Positions 15,165 to 22,190 of a stretch of DNA of 22,190 nucleotides are shown piece after piece. Location of the stretch: NCBI GenBank assembly GCA_030653405.1, contig JAURZO010000003.1, positions 1 through 22,190 of the forward strand, in the 5' to 3' direction. The notes beneath the pieces were generated by a model. That model worked only from the letters and a program-made list of their open reading frames with translations, ran no database searches and had not been told where the DNA came from. This DNA is from Zwartia sp. Its GTDB lineage: Bacteria > Pseudomonadota > Gammaproteobacteria > Burkholderiales > Burkholderiaceae_B. Position numbers and translations under genes: made by a program. The stretch's first letter is position 1. Every line of letters starts with the position of its first letter.

Positions 15165-15680
15165 GAATTAACCTGCACTTTGAAATTCATCTTTTTTGGA
15201 GATCTGTAAAATAATCTTATGAATTTTTGGCACATTTTTTTCAAATGAGGCCAGATTTTATTAGATCTTTCATGTTTATTTTTCTACATCCGCTTTGTCG
15301 TAAAGAGTTAGATTTTATTTAACGTTTCTTTTTGAATCTGCTTATTAGTAACAAATATTTCAAATAATTTTCAACTTTAACATTTTTTGACAATGCTTAT
15401 TTTAAAGTTCTTGAGTGCGGCGTTGTCTGCCGCTAAATAATATAGTTGTTTTAGGTTGAATTTGCTAAATTATGCGTAATTCGAGATAATGACAGCAAAT
15501 AAATAGTGGTGATGAAAGTGTGGTTTCGGGACGAACAGTTTTTTTTCACATTGCAAAAATCTTATTGATATCTAATTTCAACTCTCTTCATGCGTCATGG
15601 CATCAATAAAACTTAGATTTATCTTTGGCTAAAACGATTTGACGACGTGAGTGTTGAGAATCACTGAAATCTGACCCAGA
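15165..15680. other. AT-rich intergenic stretch upstream of the 717-aa gene
   Basis: No gene is seen in about 515 bases. It must contain the promoter of the minus-strand 717-aa gene, but no convincing -35/-10 pair stands out from the A/T-rich background. A small stem, GCGGC (15417-15421) with GCCGC (15429-15433), is followed by TAAATAAT and could be a weak transcription stop. The stretch ends at the boundary of the IS3-family remnant. Confidence 0.5.
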
Positions 15681-15705
15681 GGAGGTGCGGCTAAAAGCTT
15701 GGACT
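15681..15705 (+). repeat. Left terminal inverted repeat of the IS3-family element
   Basis: Begins GGAGGTGCGGCTAAAAG and ends CTTGGACT. The reverse complement of 17265-17289 matches it at 20 of 25 positions. It lies just past the transposase stop codon. Confidence 0.75.
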
Positions 15706-15708
15706 GAT

Positions 15709-17249
15709 TTATGCTGTCAGACCGAGACTTTCTCGGTATTCTAAAGGACTGCGTGATCCAAGGGACATCTTGATTCGTTTTTCGTTGTATCAATGAATAT
15801 ACGAATCAGCGGTCTGCATAAGTTGCTCAATGGTTGTTATCTGCCAGTTACTAGGGTAAAACAACACGTTTTTCAGGCTACCAAAGAAACCTTCACAGGC
15901 AGAGTTATCTGGTGAGCGCCCTTTGCGCGACATCTATCGAATGAATTTGGTATCACCCATTCGGGTTAATCAACCTGGCCACCGATAGTGTGCACCACGA
16001 TCCGAATGAACAACAGGCAGGCCATGGCATTTTCAACAGAGTCGATCGCGGCATCCAGCATCGTGTGCACGAGCTTAGCGTCTTGCCGCGTACCAATTGA
16101 CCAACTAACCACCATGCCGTCAAAGCAGTCGATCATGGGCGACAGGTAAACCTTACCAGCTGGGATATGGAATTCTGTAATGTCGGTGAGCCACTCTTCA
16201 ATAGGTTTTTCAGCATGGAAATCTCGGTTGATTATGTTATCCGGCGCGGGGCTAATTTCTCCTCCATATGAGTGGTAGCGACGACGCCTCGGCGTGGCAA
16301 TGGTCAGTCCTTCCTGCCTCATTAAGCGTCGAACAACTCTTTCCGATATCTGCAGATGCCGCTTACACAGCGATGCCCGTACGCGTCGATATCCATGGCA
16401 CCGGTGATTGACCTCAAAAAAGTCAGTGATTGCCAGAAGGGCCTCTGCATACTTGTCGGGGCCTAGCAGACAGGCTCGGTGATATAAGTAAGAGCTGTAA
16501 GCAAGTTCAATTTCGGCAAGGAGTTCTGGCACTGTATACGTTTGTTTTAGGGCATCAGCCATCAGTGTCTTCTCCCGATCGCTCAGAAGCACGCGGTAGA
16601 TGCCCAGGCCTTTTTTTAATAGTTCAGCCGCCATCTTTAAAAGGTCGTGCTCGAGATGCAGCTTGTGAATATCGCGCATAAGCTACTCGACGGTTCTTTA
16701 TAATTCAGCTCGGTCAAGCAACGGGTGCGGATCATCCTGGCTTTTCATGTATGCAGGTGCCTCTGAGCCGAGTAGCTTGTTCTTCCAGCCATACAGCGTT
16801 ATCCTGTCAACGCCTAACTTTTGAGCAGATGCTTGAGCGCTTGTCAGACGCATGCACAGATCAATGACGGCAGCATTCTTTAAGGCTTCAGAATGCACAG
16901 CCCTGCTTCCTTTACCGACTAAGCGTTTTCTAGTCTCGGGGGGGGATAACTCGCCAATCCAGCTGGTGAGAGTACCCGTACACGGATATCCTAATGCCTT
17001 GAGAGTACTGACAATTCATCGCCCATGGTCTTAGTAATGATCAACGGCTAACTGCATTTGTTCCGCCGAATACTTCAACCTAGATAGCTCGCAACCCATT
17101 CAGACATCTTGTCACTGATCATATTCTTGATACCAAGCCTTGAGTGCGTTCTTTGTAGGCTACCCCAACTGAGTAATGGTCGCTGCAATGTGTTTATCGA
17201 GCTTGATATAAAGCTTAACTGCTCGAATTCGGTCTTCGCATGAGTACAT
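15709..17249 (-). pseudogene. IS3-family transposase (OrfA-OrfB), broken by many stops and a frameshift
   Basis: Read on the minus strand, the frame begins MYSCEDRIRAVKLYIKLDKH at 17249 and carries OrfA helix-turn-helix segments (KYSAEQMQLAVDHY; AQKLGVDRITLYGWKNKLLG). It then runs through LEHDLLKMAAELLKKGLG into the OrfB integrase domain: NHRCHGYRRVR, WLTDITEFH (first Asp) and DCFDGMVVSWSIGT. Near 16020 a one-base shift moves the rest into another frame: PVVHSDRGAHY (second Asp) and ACEGFFGSLK (Glu), ending YRESLGLTA at 15709. At least ten in-frame stops interrupt the reconstructed protein, including LG*PT, HY*DH, GR*IV, AEL*RT, VE*LM, PG*LT, IR*MS and IH*YN. The order and motifs are clearly IS3 family, and no active transposase can be made. 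Confidence 0.88.
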
Positions 17250-17264
17250 GAACTACCTCCAAGT

Positions 17265-17289
17265 AGTCCAACTTTTTGGTCGAACCTCC
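17265..17289 (-). repeat. Right terminal inverted repeat of the IS3-family element
   Basis: Read on the minus strand it begins GGAGGTTCGACCAAAA and ends AGTTGGACT, matching the left repeat with five mismatches. It lies 16 bases before the reconstructed OrfA start. Confidence 0.75.
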
Positions 17290-17292
17290 CTC

Positions 17293-17439
17293 AAGTGATG
17301 CTTCAATTTCTTGCCAAGGCATGCGCGACACGAAAATATCGAGGGAAAGTCTAAAGTCGATCATATGATCGAGGCGGTTGCGAATACAATAGTCGAGTGG
17401 ACTCATCGTGCGGTTTCCAAATACTTTCAGAAAATTCAT
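17293..17439 (-). pseudogene. N-terminal fragment of an IS5-like transposase
   Basis: A 49-codon minus-strand frame contains NRLDHMIDFRLSLDIF followed by SRMPWQEIEASL. This resembles the conserved N-terminus of IS5/IS1182-type transposases (RLDxMIDxRHxLxxLAxRxPWxxIEAxL). The similarity stops exactly where the IS3-family terminus begins (about 17293), and the frame then reads into the IS3 end. I could not find the rest of the protein on the far side of the IS3 element, so it was deleted or lost. Assignment is by recognition of the motif only. Confidence 0.5.
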
Positions 17440-17544
17440 CTAAGAGCATCAAAATATGAGGCAATCTATACCTATATTTACGTTTATTAATAAAAACATC
17501 AATATACGATTCGCATATCTTTGGGACAAATAATTGGGATCCGC

Positions 17545-17679
17545 CTACTGTTTCCGCCTGCGCAAAAGGTTGACATTTAACCCATAGATAAGTGCAACAG
17601 AAACAACCTTCACATCAGTGTGACATGCATTGGCAACGGCCATGAATTTGTATTTACGGATGTAATGCTTTCCTATACG
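17545..17679 (-). pseudogene. IS66-family TnpA helix-turn-helix fragment
   Basis: A 44-codon minus-strand frame reads YIRKYKFMAVANACHTDV then KVVSVALIYGLNVNLLRRRK before a stop. This follows the IS66 accessory protein TnpA pattern (FKxxVVxACxxPxxSVxxVALxHGLNANLLRRW), including the recognition-helix residues NANLLRRW. No start codon or further tnp gene is seen in frame, so this is a relic. Its strand is opposite to the IS66 TnpC tail at 12426, so it belongs to another copy or a rearranged one. Confidence 0.55.
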
Positions 17680-17854
17680 AACCAAGGGTAGAATTTTGTA
17701 ATGAACACGACTCTACTTAAAAATGGGTGTAGAAGTATTAACATAACGGGCACTCAGAGGCAATATATGTTATTCAGACGCATACAATACGATGCGACTT
17801 GTTTCAGGTTGAAATAACAATAGTGATGTTGCTCTTTTATTTTTGTTTGCCTAG

Positions 17855-17871
17855 TTTGGCGGACCGCCAAA
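17855..17871. promoter_or_regulatory. Perfect palindrome upstream of the L-QuiNAc operon
   Basis: TTTGGCGGACCGCCAAA is an 8 + 1 + 8 perfect inverted repeat ending 45 bases before the qnlA start. It could be an operator or a hairpin in the leader RNA. It lacks a following T run on the plus strand, so it is not a terminator in that direction. Confidence 0.35.
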
Positions 17872-17916
17872 AAGAGCTTAAGATAACTCATCAAATTTTT
17901 TAGGAATATTTTGGCG

Positions 17917-18771
17917 ATGAAAGTCTTGATACTGGGGGCATCAGGTATGCTCGGTAATGCTGCTCTTAAAACTTTTGTCCGAGATGACAGGTTTGATGTC
18001 TTTGGTGCAATACGCTCCTCTCACTCTTTGGCTCTTTTTCCAGCCGAGGTTCGCTCTAAGCTTGTGCTCGGCATTGATATAGAAAGTCTTGACGGAATGT
18101 TGCGCTTATTTGATTTGGTCAGGCCTGAGGTGGTTATTAACTGTATAGGATTGGTTAAACAGTTGTCAGATGCGGACGATCCACTTGCCGCTATTCCGAT
18201 TAACTCCATACTTCCTCACCGCTTAGCGCGCATCTGCGCCGTTGCGCGTGCACGCTTAATTCACATGAGCACAGATTGCGTTTTTTCTGGCTTGAAAGGC
18301 GATTACTTGGAAAGCGACTTTGCGGATGCGAAGGATTTATATGGCAGAAGCAAGTTTTTGGGTGAGGTTGATTACCCCAATGCCATTACACTCAGGACAT
18401 CAATTATTGGCCATGAGCTGAGTGGAAATAAAAGTTTACTTGGCTGGTTTTTAACTCAAGAAGGCGAGGTCAAAGGTTTTAAACGGGCTGTATTCTCAGG
18501 TCTGCCCACTTTTGAAATTGCGCGGATTATCAAGGATTATGTTATTCCTGATATAAATCTTCGGGGCATTTATCATGTGTCATCTGAGCCAATAAATAAG
18601 TTTGATCTTCTAACTTTGATTGCAAAGACTTACGGGAAAAAAATAGACATTCATGCGGACGAAGATTTCGTAATTGATCGATCCTTGAATTCGCAACGCT
18701 TCAAAGATGCCACAGGTTATCGACCCGCATCTTGGGAACAACTGGTTAGTTCAATGCAGAAATTTCAATAA
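17917..18771 (+). CDS. qnlA: RmlD-like SDR reductase, QnlA/WbvR type (UDP-L-RhaNAc formation)
   Basis: A 284-aa short-chain dehydrogenase of the RmlD superfamily: GASGMLG (7-13), INCIGLVKQ, MSTDCVFSG (117-125) and YGRSK (Tyr142, Lys146), then LRTSIIGHEL. In E. coli O98 (QnlA) and Vibrio cholerae O37 (WbvR) the homologue reduces the 4-keto sugar made by FnlA/WbvB to UDP-L-RhaNAc. The FnlB/WbjC enzymes of the L-FucNAc pathway are longer (about 370 aa) and carry a C-terminal cupin domain, absent here. It precedes fnlA by 13 bases and opens the operon. The ATG at 17917 has AGGA 11 bases upstream; a TTG at 17911 is the alternative start. The QnlA-versus-FnlB assignment rests on length and overall pattern. 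Confidence 0.75.
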   Translation: MKVLILGASGMLGNAALKTFVRDDRFDVFGAIRSSHSLALFPAEVRSKLVLGIDIESLDGMLRLFDLVRPEVVINCIGLVKQLSDADDPLAAIPINSILPHRLARICAVARARLIHMSTDCVFSGLKGDYLESDFADAKDLYGRSKFLGEVDYPNAITLRTSIIGHELSGNKSLLGWFLTQEGEVKGFKRAVFSGLPTFEIARIIKDYVIPDINLRGIYHVSSEPINKFDLLTLIAKTYGKKIDIHADEDFVIDRSLNSQRFKDATGYRPASWEQLVSSMQKFQ

Positions 18772-18784
18772 TAGAGTGTAAAAC

Positions 18785-19795
18785 ATGTTCCAAGACAAGA
18801 TTCTGTTAATTACGGGGGGCACGGGTTCTTTCGGCAACGCAGTGCTTCAAAGATTTATTGATTCCGAACTTTCTGAAATCCGAATTTTTAGCCGCGACGA
18901 AAAAAAGCAAGAGGATATGCGGCTTGCTCTTAAAAGTGAAAAAATTAAATTCTATATCGGTGATGTTCGCGACTATGACAGCGTAAATGATGCTTTGCGT
19001 GGAGTTGATTACGTTTTTCACGCTGCGGCTCTGAAACAAGTACCTTCATGTGAATTCTACCCAATGGAAGCAGTTCGCACTAACGTTCTCGGTGCAGAAA
19101 ATGTTATGCGTGCAGCTATTGCCAACGAGGTTAAGCGTTGTGTTGTCCTTAGTACTGACAAAGCTGTTTACCCAATTAATGCTATGGGCATTTCCAAAGC
19201 GATGATGGAAAAACTAATGGTCGCTAAATCGCGACTCTGCGATCCAGGGAAAACTGTTCTCTCAGCAACACGTTATGGAAACGTGATGGCTTCCCGCGGC
19301 TCAGTCATTCCACTGTTTCTTAGTCAGCTCAAATCTGGAAAGGCTCTAACAATTACTGATCCGAATATGACGCGCTTCCTGATGTCTTTGGAAGAGTCAG
19401 TCGACCTAGTGCTTTATGCATTTGAAAATGCTCAGCCAGGCGATATTTTTGTACAAAAGGCACCCGCAGCTACGGTTGCTGACTTAGCCCAGGCGATGAA
19501 GGAGCTAATAGGTGTCACTAACGAAATAAAGATCATTGGTACTAGGCATGGTGAGAAGCTTTATGAATCTTTAGTTTCGCGCGAGGAAATGGCTCGATCG
19601 GAGGATTTCGGAGAATATTACCGCATTCGTGCTGATTCGCGCGACTTGAACTATGCAAAGTATTTTGTCGAGGGCGAGGTCGAGGTTTCAAATATTGATG
19701 ATTACACCTCGCACAACACGCATCGGCTCGACGTCGAGGGAGTAAAAAAGACGCTACTGAAACTTGACATCATTCGCGAGGCGATCAATGCGTAG
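18785..19795 (+). CDS. fnlA: UDP-GlcNAc 4,6-dehydratase/5-epimerase (FnlA/WbjB/CapE family)
   Basis: A 336-aa cytoplasmic SDR that removes water from UDP-GlcNAc and epimerises C5 (then C3) to give UDP-4-keto-6-deoxy-L-HexNAc species. Features are GGTGSFG (11-17), FSRDEKKQEDMR, HAAALKQVPSCEFYP, STDKAVYP (123-130) and AMGISK, where Met134 stands in place of the usual catalytic Tyr before Lys138. That Met in the YxxxK position is known from CapE and separates this branch from Tyr-bearing FlaA1/PseB-like dehydratases. Length is normal. It is the middle gene of the operon, 13 bases after qnlA and overlapping qnlB by 8 bases. Confidence 0.88.
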   Translation: MFQDKILLITGGTGSFGNAVLQRFIDSELSEIRIFSRDEKKQEDMRLALKSEKIKFYIGDVRDYDSVNDALRGVDYVFHAAALKQVPSCEFYPMEAVRTNVLGAENVMRAAIANEVKRCVVLSTDKAVYPINAMGISKAMMEKLMVAKSRLCDPGKTVLSATRYGNVMASRGSVIPLFLSQLKSGKALTITDPNMTRFLMSLEESVDLVLYAFENAQPGDIFVQKAPAATVADLAQAMKELIGVTNEIKIIGTRHGEKLYESLVSREEMARSEDFGEYYRIRADSRDLNYAKYFVEGEVEVSNIDDYTSHNTHRLDVEGVKKTLLKLDIIREAINA

Positions 19796-20921
19796 GCTCA
19801 AAGTTATGACTATAGTTGGTACGCGGCCAGAAATCATTCGATTATCACGCACCATTGCCCAGTTAGATTCACACTGTGATCATGTTTTAGTACACACTGG
19901 CCAAAATTATGATTATGAACTAAACGAAATATTTTTCAGTGATCTGGGTATCCGCAAGCCTGACATGTTTTTAGAAGCCGCAGGCGCAACAGCGGCGGAG
20001 ACAATCGGACAAGTGATAATGGGTGCGGATAAAGCATTCAGTAAATACAATCCTAATGCATTATTATTGTTAGGTGATACCAATAGCTGCTTAGCAGCCA
20101 TTGCTGCTAAAAGACGCAAAATACCAATTTTTCACATGGAGGCAGGAAACCGTTGTTTCGATTTTCGAGTGCCGGAAGAAATTAATAGGCGCATTGTGGA
20201 TCACACCTCGGATATCAACTTAACCTACAGTGAGATTGCTAGAGAATACCTACTACGTGAAGGTCTGCCACCCGATCAGGTAATCAAAACAGGTAGTCCG
20301 ATGCGTGAAGTCCTCGAGTATTATAAATCGGGTATTGATGCTTCTTTGGTCCTAGAGGAACTAGGGCTTACAGCACAGCATTATTTCGTTGTTAGCTCGC
20401 ATCGTGAAGAGAATGTCGACTCTCCAGAGAGTCTGGAAAAACTTTTCGCCGTGCTCAATACACTAGCCGATATTTATAATGAACCGGTGATAGTGTCAAC
20501 GCATCCGCGAACACGCAAGCGGATGGATGTGCTTGGGTTAACTGCCCACCCCTTAGTCAGATTCCTAAAGCCTTTTGGCTTCTTGAATTACATTAAACTA
20601 CAGACTGAGGCACGTTGTGTTTTGTCCGACAGTGGGACGATTACTGAAGAGTCTTCGATACTCAACTTTCCGGCACTTAATCTTCGCGAGGTTCACGAAC
20701 GCCCCGAAGGGTTCGAAGAAGCGGCTGTTATGTTAGTTGGGTTGTCACAAGACAGAGTGCTACAAGCCCTTAATATTTTGGAGGCGCAGCCGCGGGGCGA
20801 GCAACGAGATCTTGATATGGTTCATGATTATGAACCTGAAAACGTTTCAAAGAAAATACTTAGAATTATTGTTAGTTACACTGATTTTGTTAATCGTAAA
20901 GTTTGGCATAAAACTAGTTAA
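19788..20921 (+). CDS. qnlB: UDP-HexNAc 2-epimerase, QnlB/WbjD/FnlC type
   Basis: A 377-aa non-hydrolysing 2-epimerase acting last in the pathway: UDP-L-RhaNAc to UDP-L-QuiNAc (or L-PneNAc to L-FucNAc in FnlC relatives). Visible are VGTRPE (10-15), LLLLGDTNS (92-100), HMEAGNRCFDFRVPEEINRR (116-135) with the conserved acidic and His residues including IVDHTSD (136-142), and DSGTITEESS near residue 282. The HMEAGNRCFDFRVPEE form is characteristic of the WbjD/FnlC branch rather than WecB. The ATG at 19788 lies inside the fnlA end, with GAGG about 6 bases upstream; an earlier TTG (19764) would add 8 residues and is less likely. No terminator hairpin is obvious after the stop. Confidence 0.88.
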   Translation: MRRLKVMTIVGTRPEIIRLSRTIAQLDSHCDHVLVHTGQNYDYELNEIFFSDLGIRKPDMFLEAAGATAAETIGQVIMGADKAFSKYNPNALLLLGDTNSCLAAIAAKRRKIPIFHMEAGNRCFDFRVPEEINRRIVDHTSDINLTYSEIAREYLLREGLPPDQVIKTGSPMREVLEYYKSGIDASLVLEELGLTAQHYFVVSSHREENVDSPESLEKLFAVLNTLADIYNEPVIVSTHPRTRKRMDVLGLTAHPLVRFLKPFGFLNYIKLQTEARCVLSDSGTITEESSILNFPALNLREVHERPEGFEEAAVMLVGLSQDRVLQALNILEAQPRGEQRDLDMVHDYEPENVSKKILRIIVSYTDFVNRKVWHKTS

Positions 20922-21125
20922 ATTTGCGATCTGTCTGATTGATTTTTATATGGCATATAACTGTAATTATCCTTGGCTGTAATGTGAACTTATTATTATC
21001 TCGTTAAGTAATTGCAAATAAAATTAGCCTTTCATTTATTTAAATTCTACGTACTATTGATATATAGCCTTATTAAACTAATTATTATAATGAAGCAGCC
21101 TAACCCAATGATTTAGGAGCAACCC

Positions 21126-21239
21126 TTGTACTATAAGTTTCTTTGCGCAAACCGACTGACTGAAGCGAAATTATTTATTCGCAATGAGCGTTTATTTTGG
21201 CTGACAAACGAGCAGCTTGAATTATGAGGAATTGGTATT
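21126..21239 (+). pseudogene. IS66 TnpB-like fragment
   Basis: The plus-strand frame LYYKFLCANRLTEAKLFI then WLTNEQLEL, stop, GIGI resembles the IS66 TnpB pattern (LYYxxxGFCLxAKRLExxxF...LTxEQLxxLLxGID). It is short, with one in-frame stop and no start codon. Similarity is weak enough that chance is not excluded. Confidence 0.35.
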
Positions 21240-21393
21240 GTTTCCTTTGCATTTTGTCCTCTCGCAGTGCCATGATGCCTTAGTTTTGATTGAGAATACT
21301 ATGTGACTATTTATATTAATGGTGGCTGTTTTAGGCATAGGGTGCGACTTTCATTAATTAGGTTTGTTTGCTGAGTGGCTGTGCCTGCAGTAG

Positions 21394-21717
21394 GGTTCTG
21401 AGCTGATCGCAGCATCGCTGCCTGTTAGCAGCGAAAGGATTTACAAACAGATCTATGCTCACAATGTTCAAGGAGGATGTCTCTGAAAACACCTTCGTTT
21501 CCATAACAAATGCCGCAAGCACTTCGCCAGCTGCAAGAGTGGTCGCGAGAGGATCTTTAGCTTACGACCCGTTGCTCAACGTTTTGGTTACGTTGAAACA
21601 CACAATCAGGTCGGTTATTGGGAGTTCTACGCCATGATCGACGCGATTCACAAACAAACAATTGTCATGCTTGCAGAGCTTAAAGCGAGTTTACTCTCCT
21701 ATCGCACGTCACTCTAA
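21394..21717 (+). pseudogene. IS30-family transposase relic, middle part
   Basis: The frame reads GSELIAASLPVSSERIYKQI, then YAHNVQGGCL, a TGA, KHLRFHNKCRKHF, SLRPVAQRFGYVETHNQVGY and WEFYAMIDAIHKQTIVMLAE before a TAA. It parallels IS30 transposases: WSPEQIAxxLP, SxExIYxxIYADxxxGGxLxxHLRxxxKxRK, and (V/I)GDWExDTIIGxxHKQAIVTLVERKS. The first catalytic Asp (DWExD) is replaced. One stop interrupts the frame, and the N-terminus is not recognisable upstream. Confidence 0.6.
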
Positions 21718-21840
21718 AGACCTCTGACCTAGTCAGCCAAGCCATTTTCACGTGCCTCGCTCCTTTGGCATCATGCGTCAGAACAACAACTTTTGAATAT
21801 TAAAAAAGTTTGCGTATCATGTCATTGTGGATGAGCCATG

Positions 21841-22042
21841 AAATCGACGGCTGACTTTCCTGATCCTTTTGCCTGCGAGCAACGTATATCAAATGAAAAC
21901 TTTAATGGCTTATTGCTCCGCCACATTTCTAAAAAACGGAACTAGATGCTATTAATCAGCGATCACGAAAAACGATGACGTTTTAAAAATCTGCAGGAAG
22001 TGTTTCACTAGCCCTCAAACTGGTTTGAACTTCGCACTTTAA
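21841..22042 (+). pseudogene. IS30-family transposase relic, C-terminal part
   Basis: The frame reads FPDPFACEQRISNENFNGLL, then RHISKKRN, several stops, and RFKNLQEVFH followed by LRT. It parallels the IS30 C-terminus: FADPxxxWxRGxNENxNGLLRQxxPKxxx...NxRPRKRLxFKTPxEVFH, where the NEN glutamate completes the DDE triad. It continues the relic at 21394-21717 in the same direction after loss of the intervening catalytic region. Confidence 0.6.
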
Positions 22043-22190
22043 ACTACCGGTGAACATTATGTGCCGATACGGATTCTAGAATTTCGAGATTTAAAATAAT
22101 GCTGGGATCAAATAATGAGAAATACACGTGTTCGGTGAATCTGCTCTTCGGATAATTTTGTAGGTTTCTATTTTTTGGTATTGGGCTGAT

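Larger units (their letters stand above)
15677..17293 (-). mobile_element. Degenerate IS3-family insertion sequence
   Basis: An element of about 1.6 kb with both terminal inverted repeats and a broken transposase frame reading on the minus strand. The ends are the imperfect repeats at 15681-15705 and 17265-17289 (20 of 25 positions identical), with TTGAGGG just outside the right one. The outer boundaries are approximate and no target duplication could be recognised. The coding frame is wrecked by stops, so transposition from this copy is impossible. It sits directly next to an IS5-like transposase fragment, implying insertion into an older element. Confidence 0.8.
17440..17916. other. Intergenic stretch upstream of the L-QuiNAc operon
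   Basis: No intact gene in about 475 bases. It contains an IS66 TnpA fragment on the minus strand (17545-17679) and a 17-bp perfect palindrome (17855-17871). It should contain the promoter of the qnlA-fnlA-qnlB operon, but no clear -35/-10 pair stands out. I do not see a JUMPstart/ops element. Confidence 0.5.
20922..22190. other. 1.27-kb gene-free stretch with IS66-like and IS30-like relics
   Basis: No intact gene is seen. The first 200 bases are AT-rich. IS66 TnpB-like codons occupy 21126-21239 and IS30 transposase relics occupy 21394-21717 and 21841-22042. From 22043 to the end I recognise nothing. Confidence 0.6.

Noticed and set aside
15417..15433. Short hairpin GCGGC/GCCGC considered as a terminator
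   Set aside because: The stem is only 5 bp with a 7-base loop and no real T run, so it is not reported as a terminator.
21455..21637. 60-aa plus-strand frame
   Set aside because: The overlapping frame beginning at 21394 matches IS30 transposase; this one is an out-of-frame reading of the same relic.
1..22190. CRISPR arrays, tRNA/rRNA genes, phage or defence genes
   Set aside because: I found no regularly spaced repeats, no tRNA-like cloverleaf and no defence-type protein beyond the TA pair.

Overview
The window looks like a surface-polysaccharide (O-antigen or capsule type) island in a Gram-negative bacterium, most likely a betaproteobacterium of the Burkholderiales. The evidence is the gene content (a TauE/SafE permease, a type III CoA-transferase, a FadR-type GntR regulator and a crotonase grouped as in Alcaligenaceae and Burkholderiaceae) and the moderate-GC codon use of the flanks. 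No rRNA or tRNA marker is present, so the placement is inference.

Layout. Positions 1-634 hold a type II toxin-antitoxin pair on the minus strand: an antitoxin and a PemK/MazF-like toxin cut by the window edge, with a promoter and a palindromic operator. Then come rmlD (minus) and, divergently, an O-antigen ligase-like membrane protein (plus). A TauE/SafE permease (minus) follows. Next is a minus-strand catabolic operon, caiB-like CoA-transferase > GntR/FCD regulator > atypical crotonase, with a perfect 27-bp palindrome in front and a strong intrinsic terminator behind.

Positions 6969-12282 hold a tightly coupled five-gene minus-strand operon: transketolase N-half, transketolase C-half, a sugar epimerase fused to a membrane-anchored GT2 glycosyltransferase, and two SAM methyltransferases. 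It probably makes a modified sugar and loads it on a polyprenyl phosphate carrier. A very AT-rich 717-aa multispanning protein (13011-15164) may be the GT-C transferase that uses such a donor. Positions 17917-20921 hold a three-gene plus-strand operon (qnlA/wbvR-like, fnlA/wbjB-like, qnlB/wbjD-like) expected to convert UDP-GlcNAc to UDP-L-QuiNAc (or the L-RhaNAc intermediate).

The operons are separated by a graveyard of insertion sequences: an IS66 transposase tail with its terminus (12411-12633), a heavily decayed IS3-family element with both terminal repeats (15677-17293) inserted beside an IS5-like fragment, an IS66 TnpA fragment (17545-17679), an IS66 TnpB-like fragment (21126-21239) and a two-block IS30 remnant (21394-22042). 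None can be active. They suggest that the polysaccharide locus was assembled by repeated transfer and deletion. Flippase, polymerase and initiating transferase genes are not in the window.

I see no CRISPR array, RNA gene or defence island. The most unusual items are the split-transketolase/epimerase-GT2 fusion operon, the crotonase lacking both hydratase glutamates, and the CoA-transferase operator.
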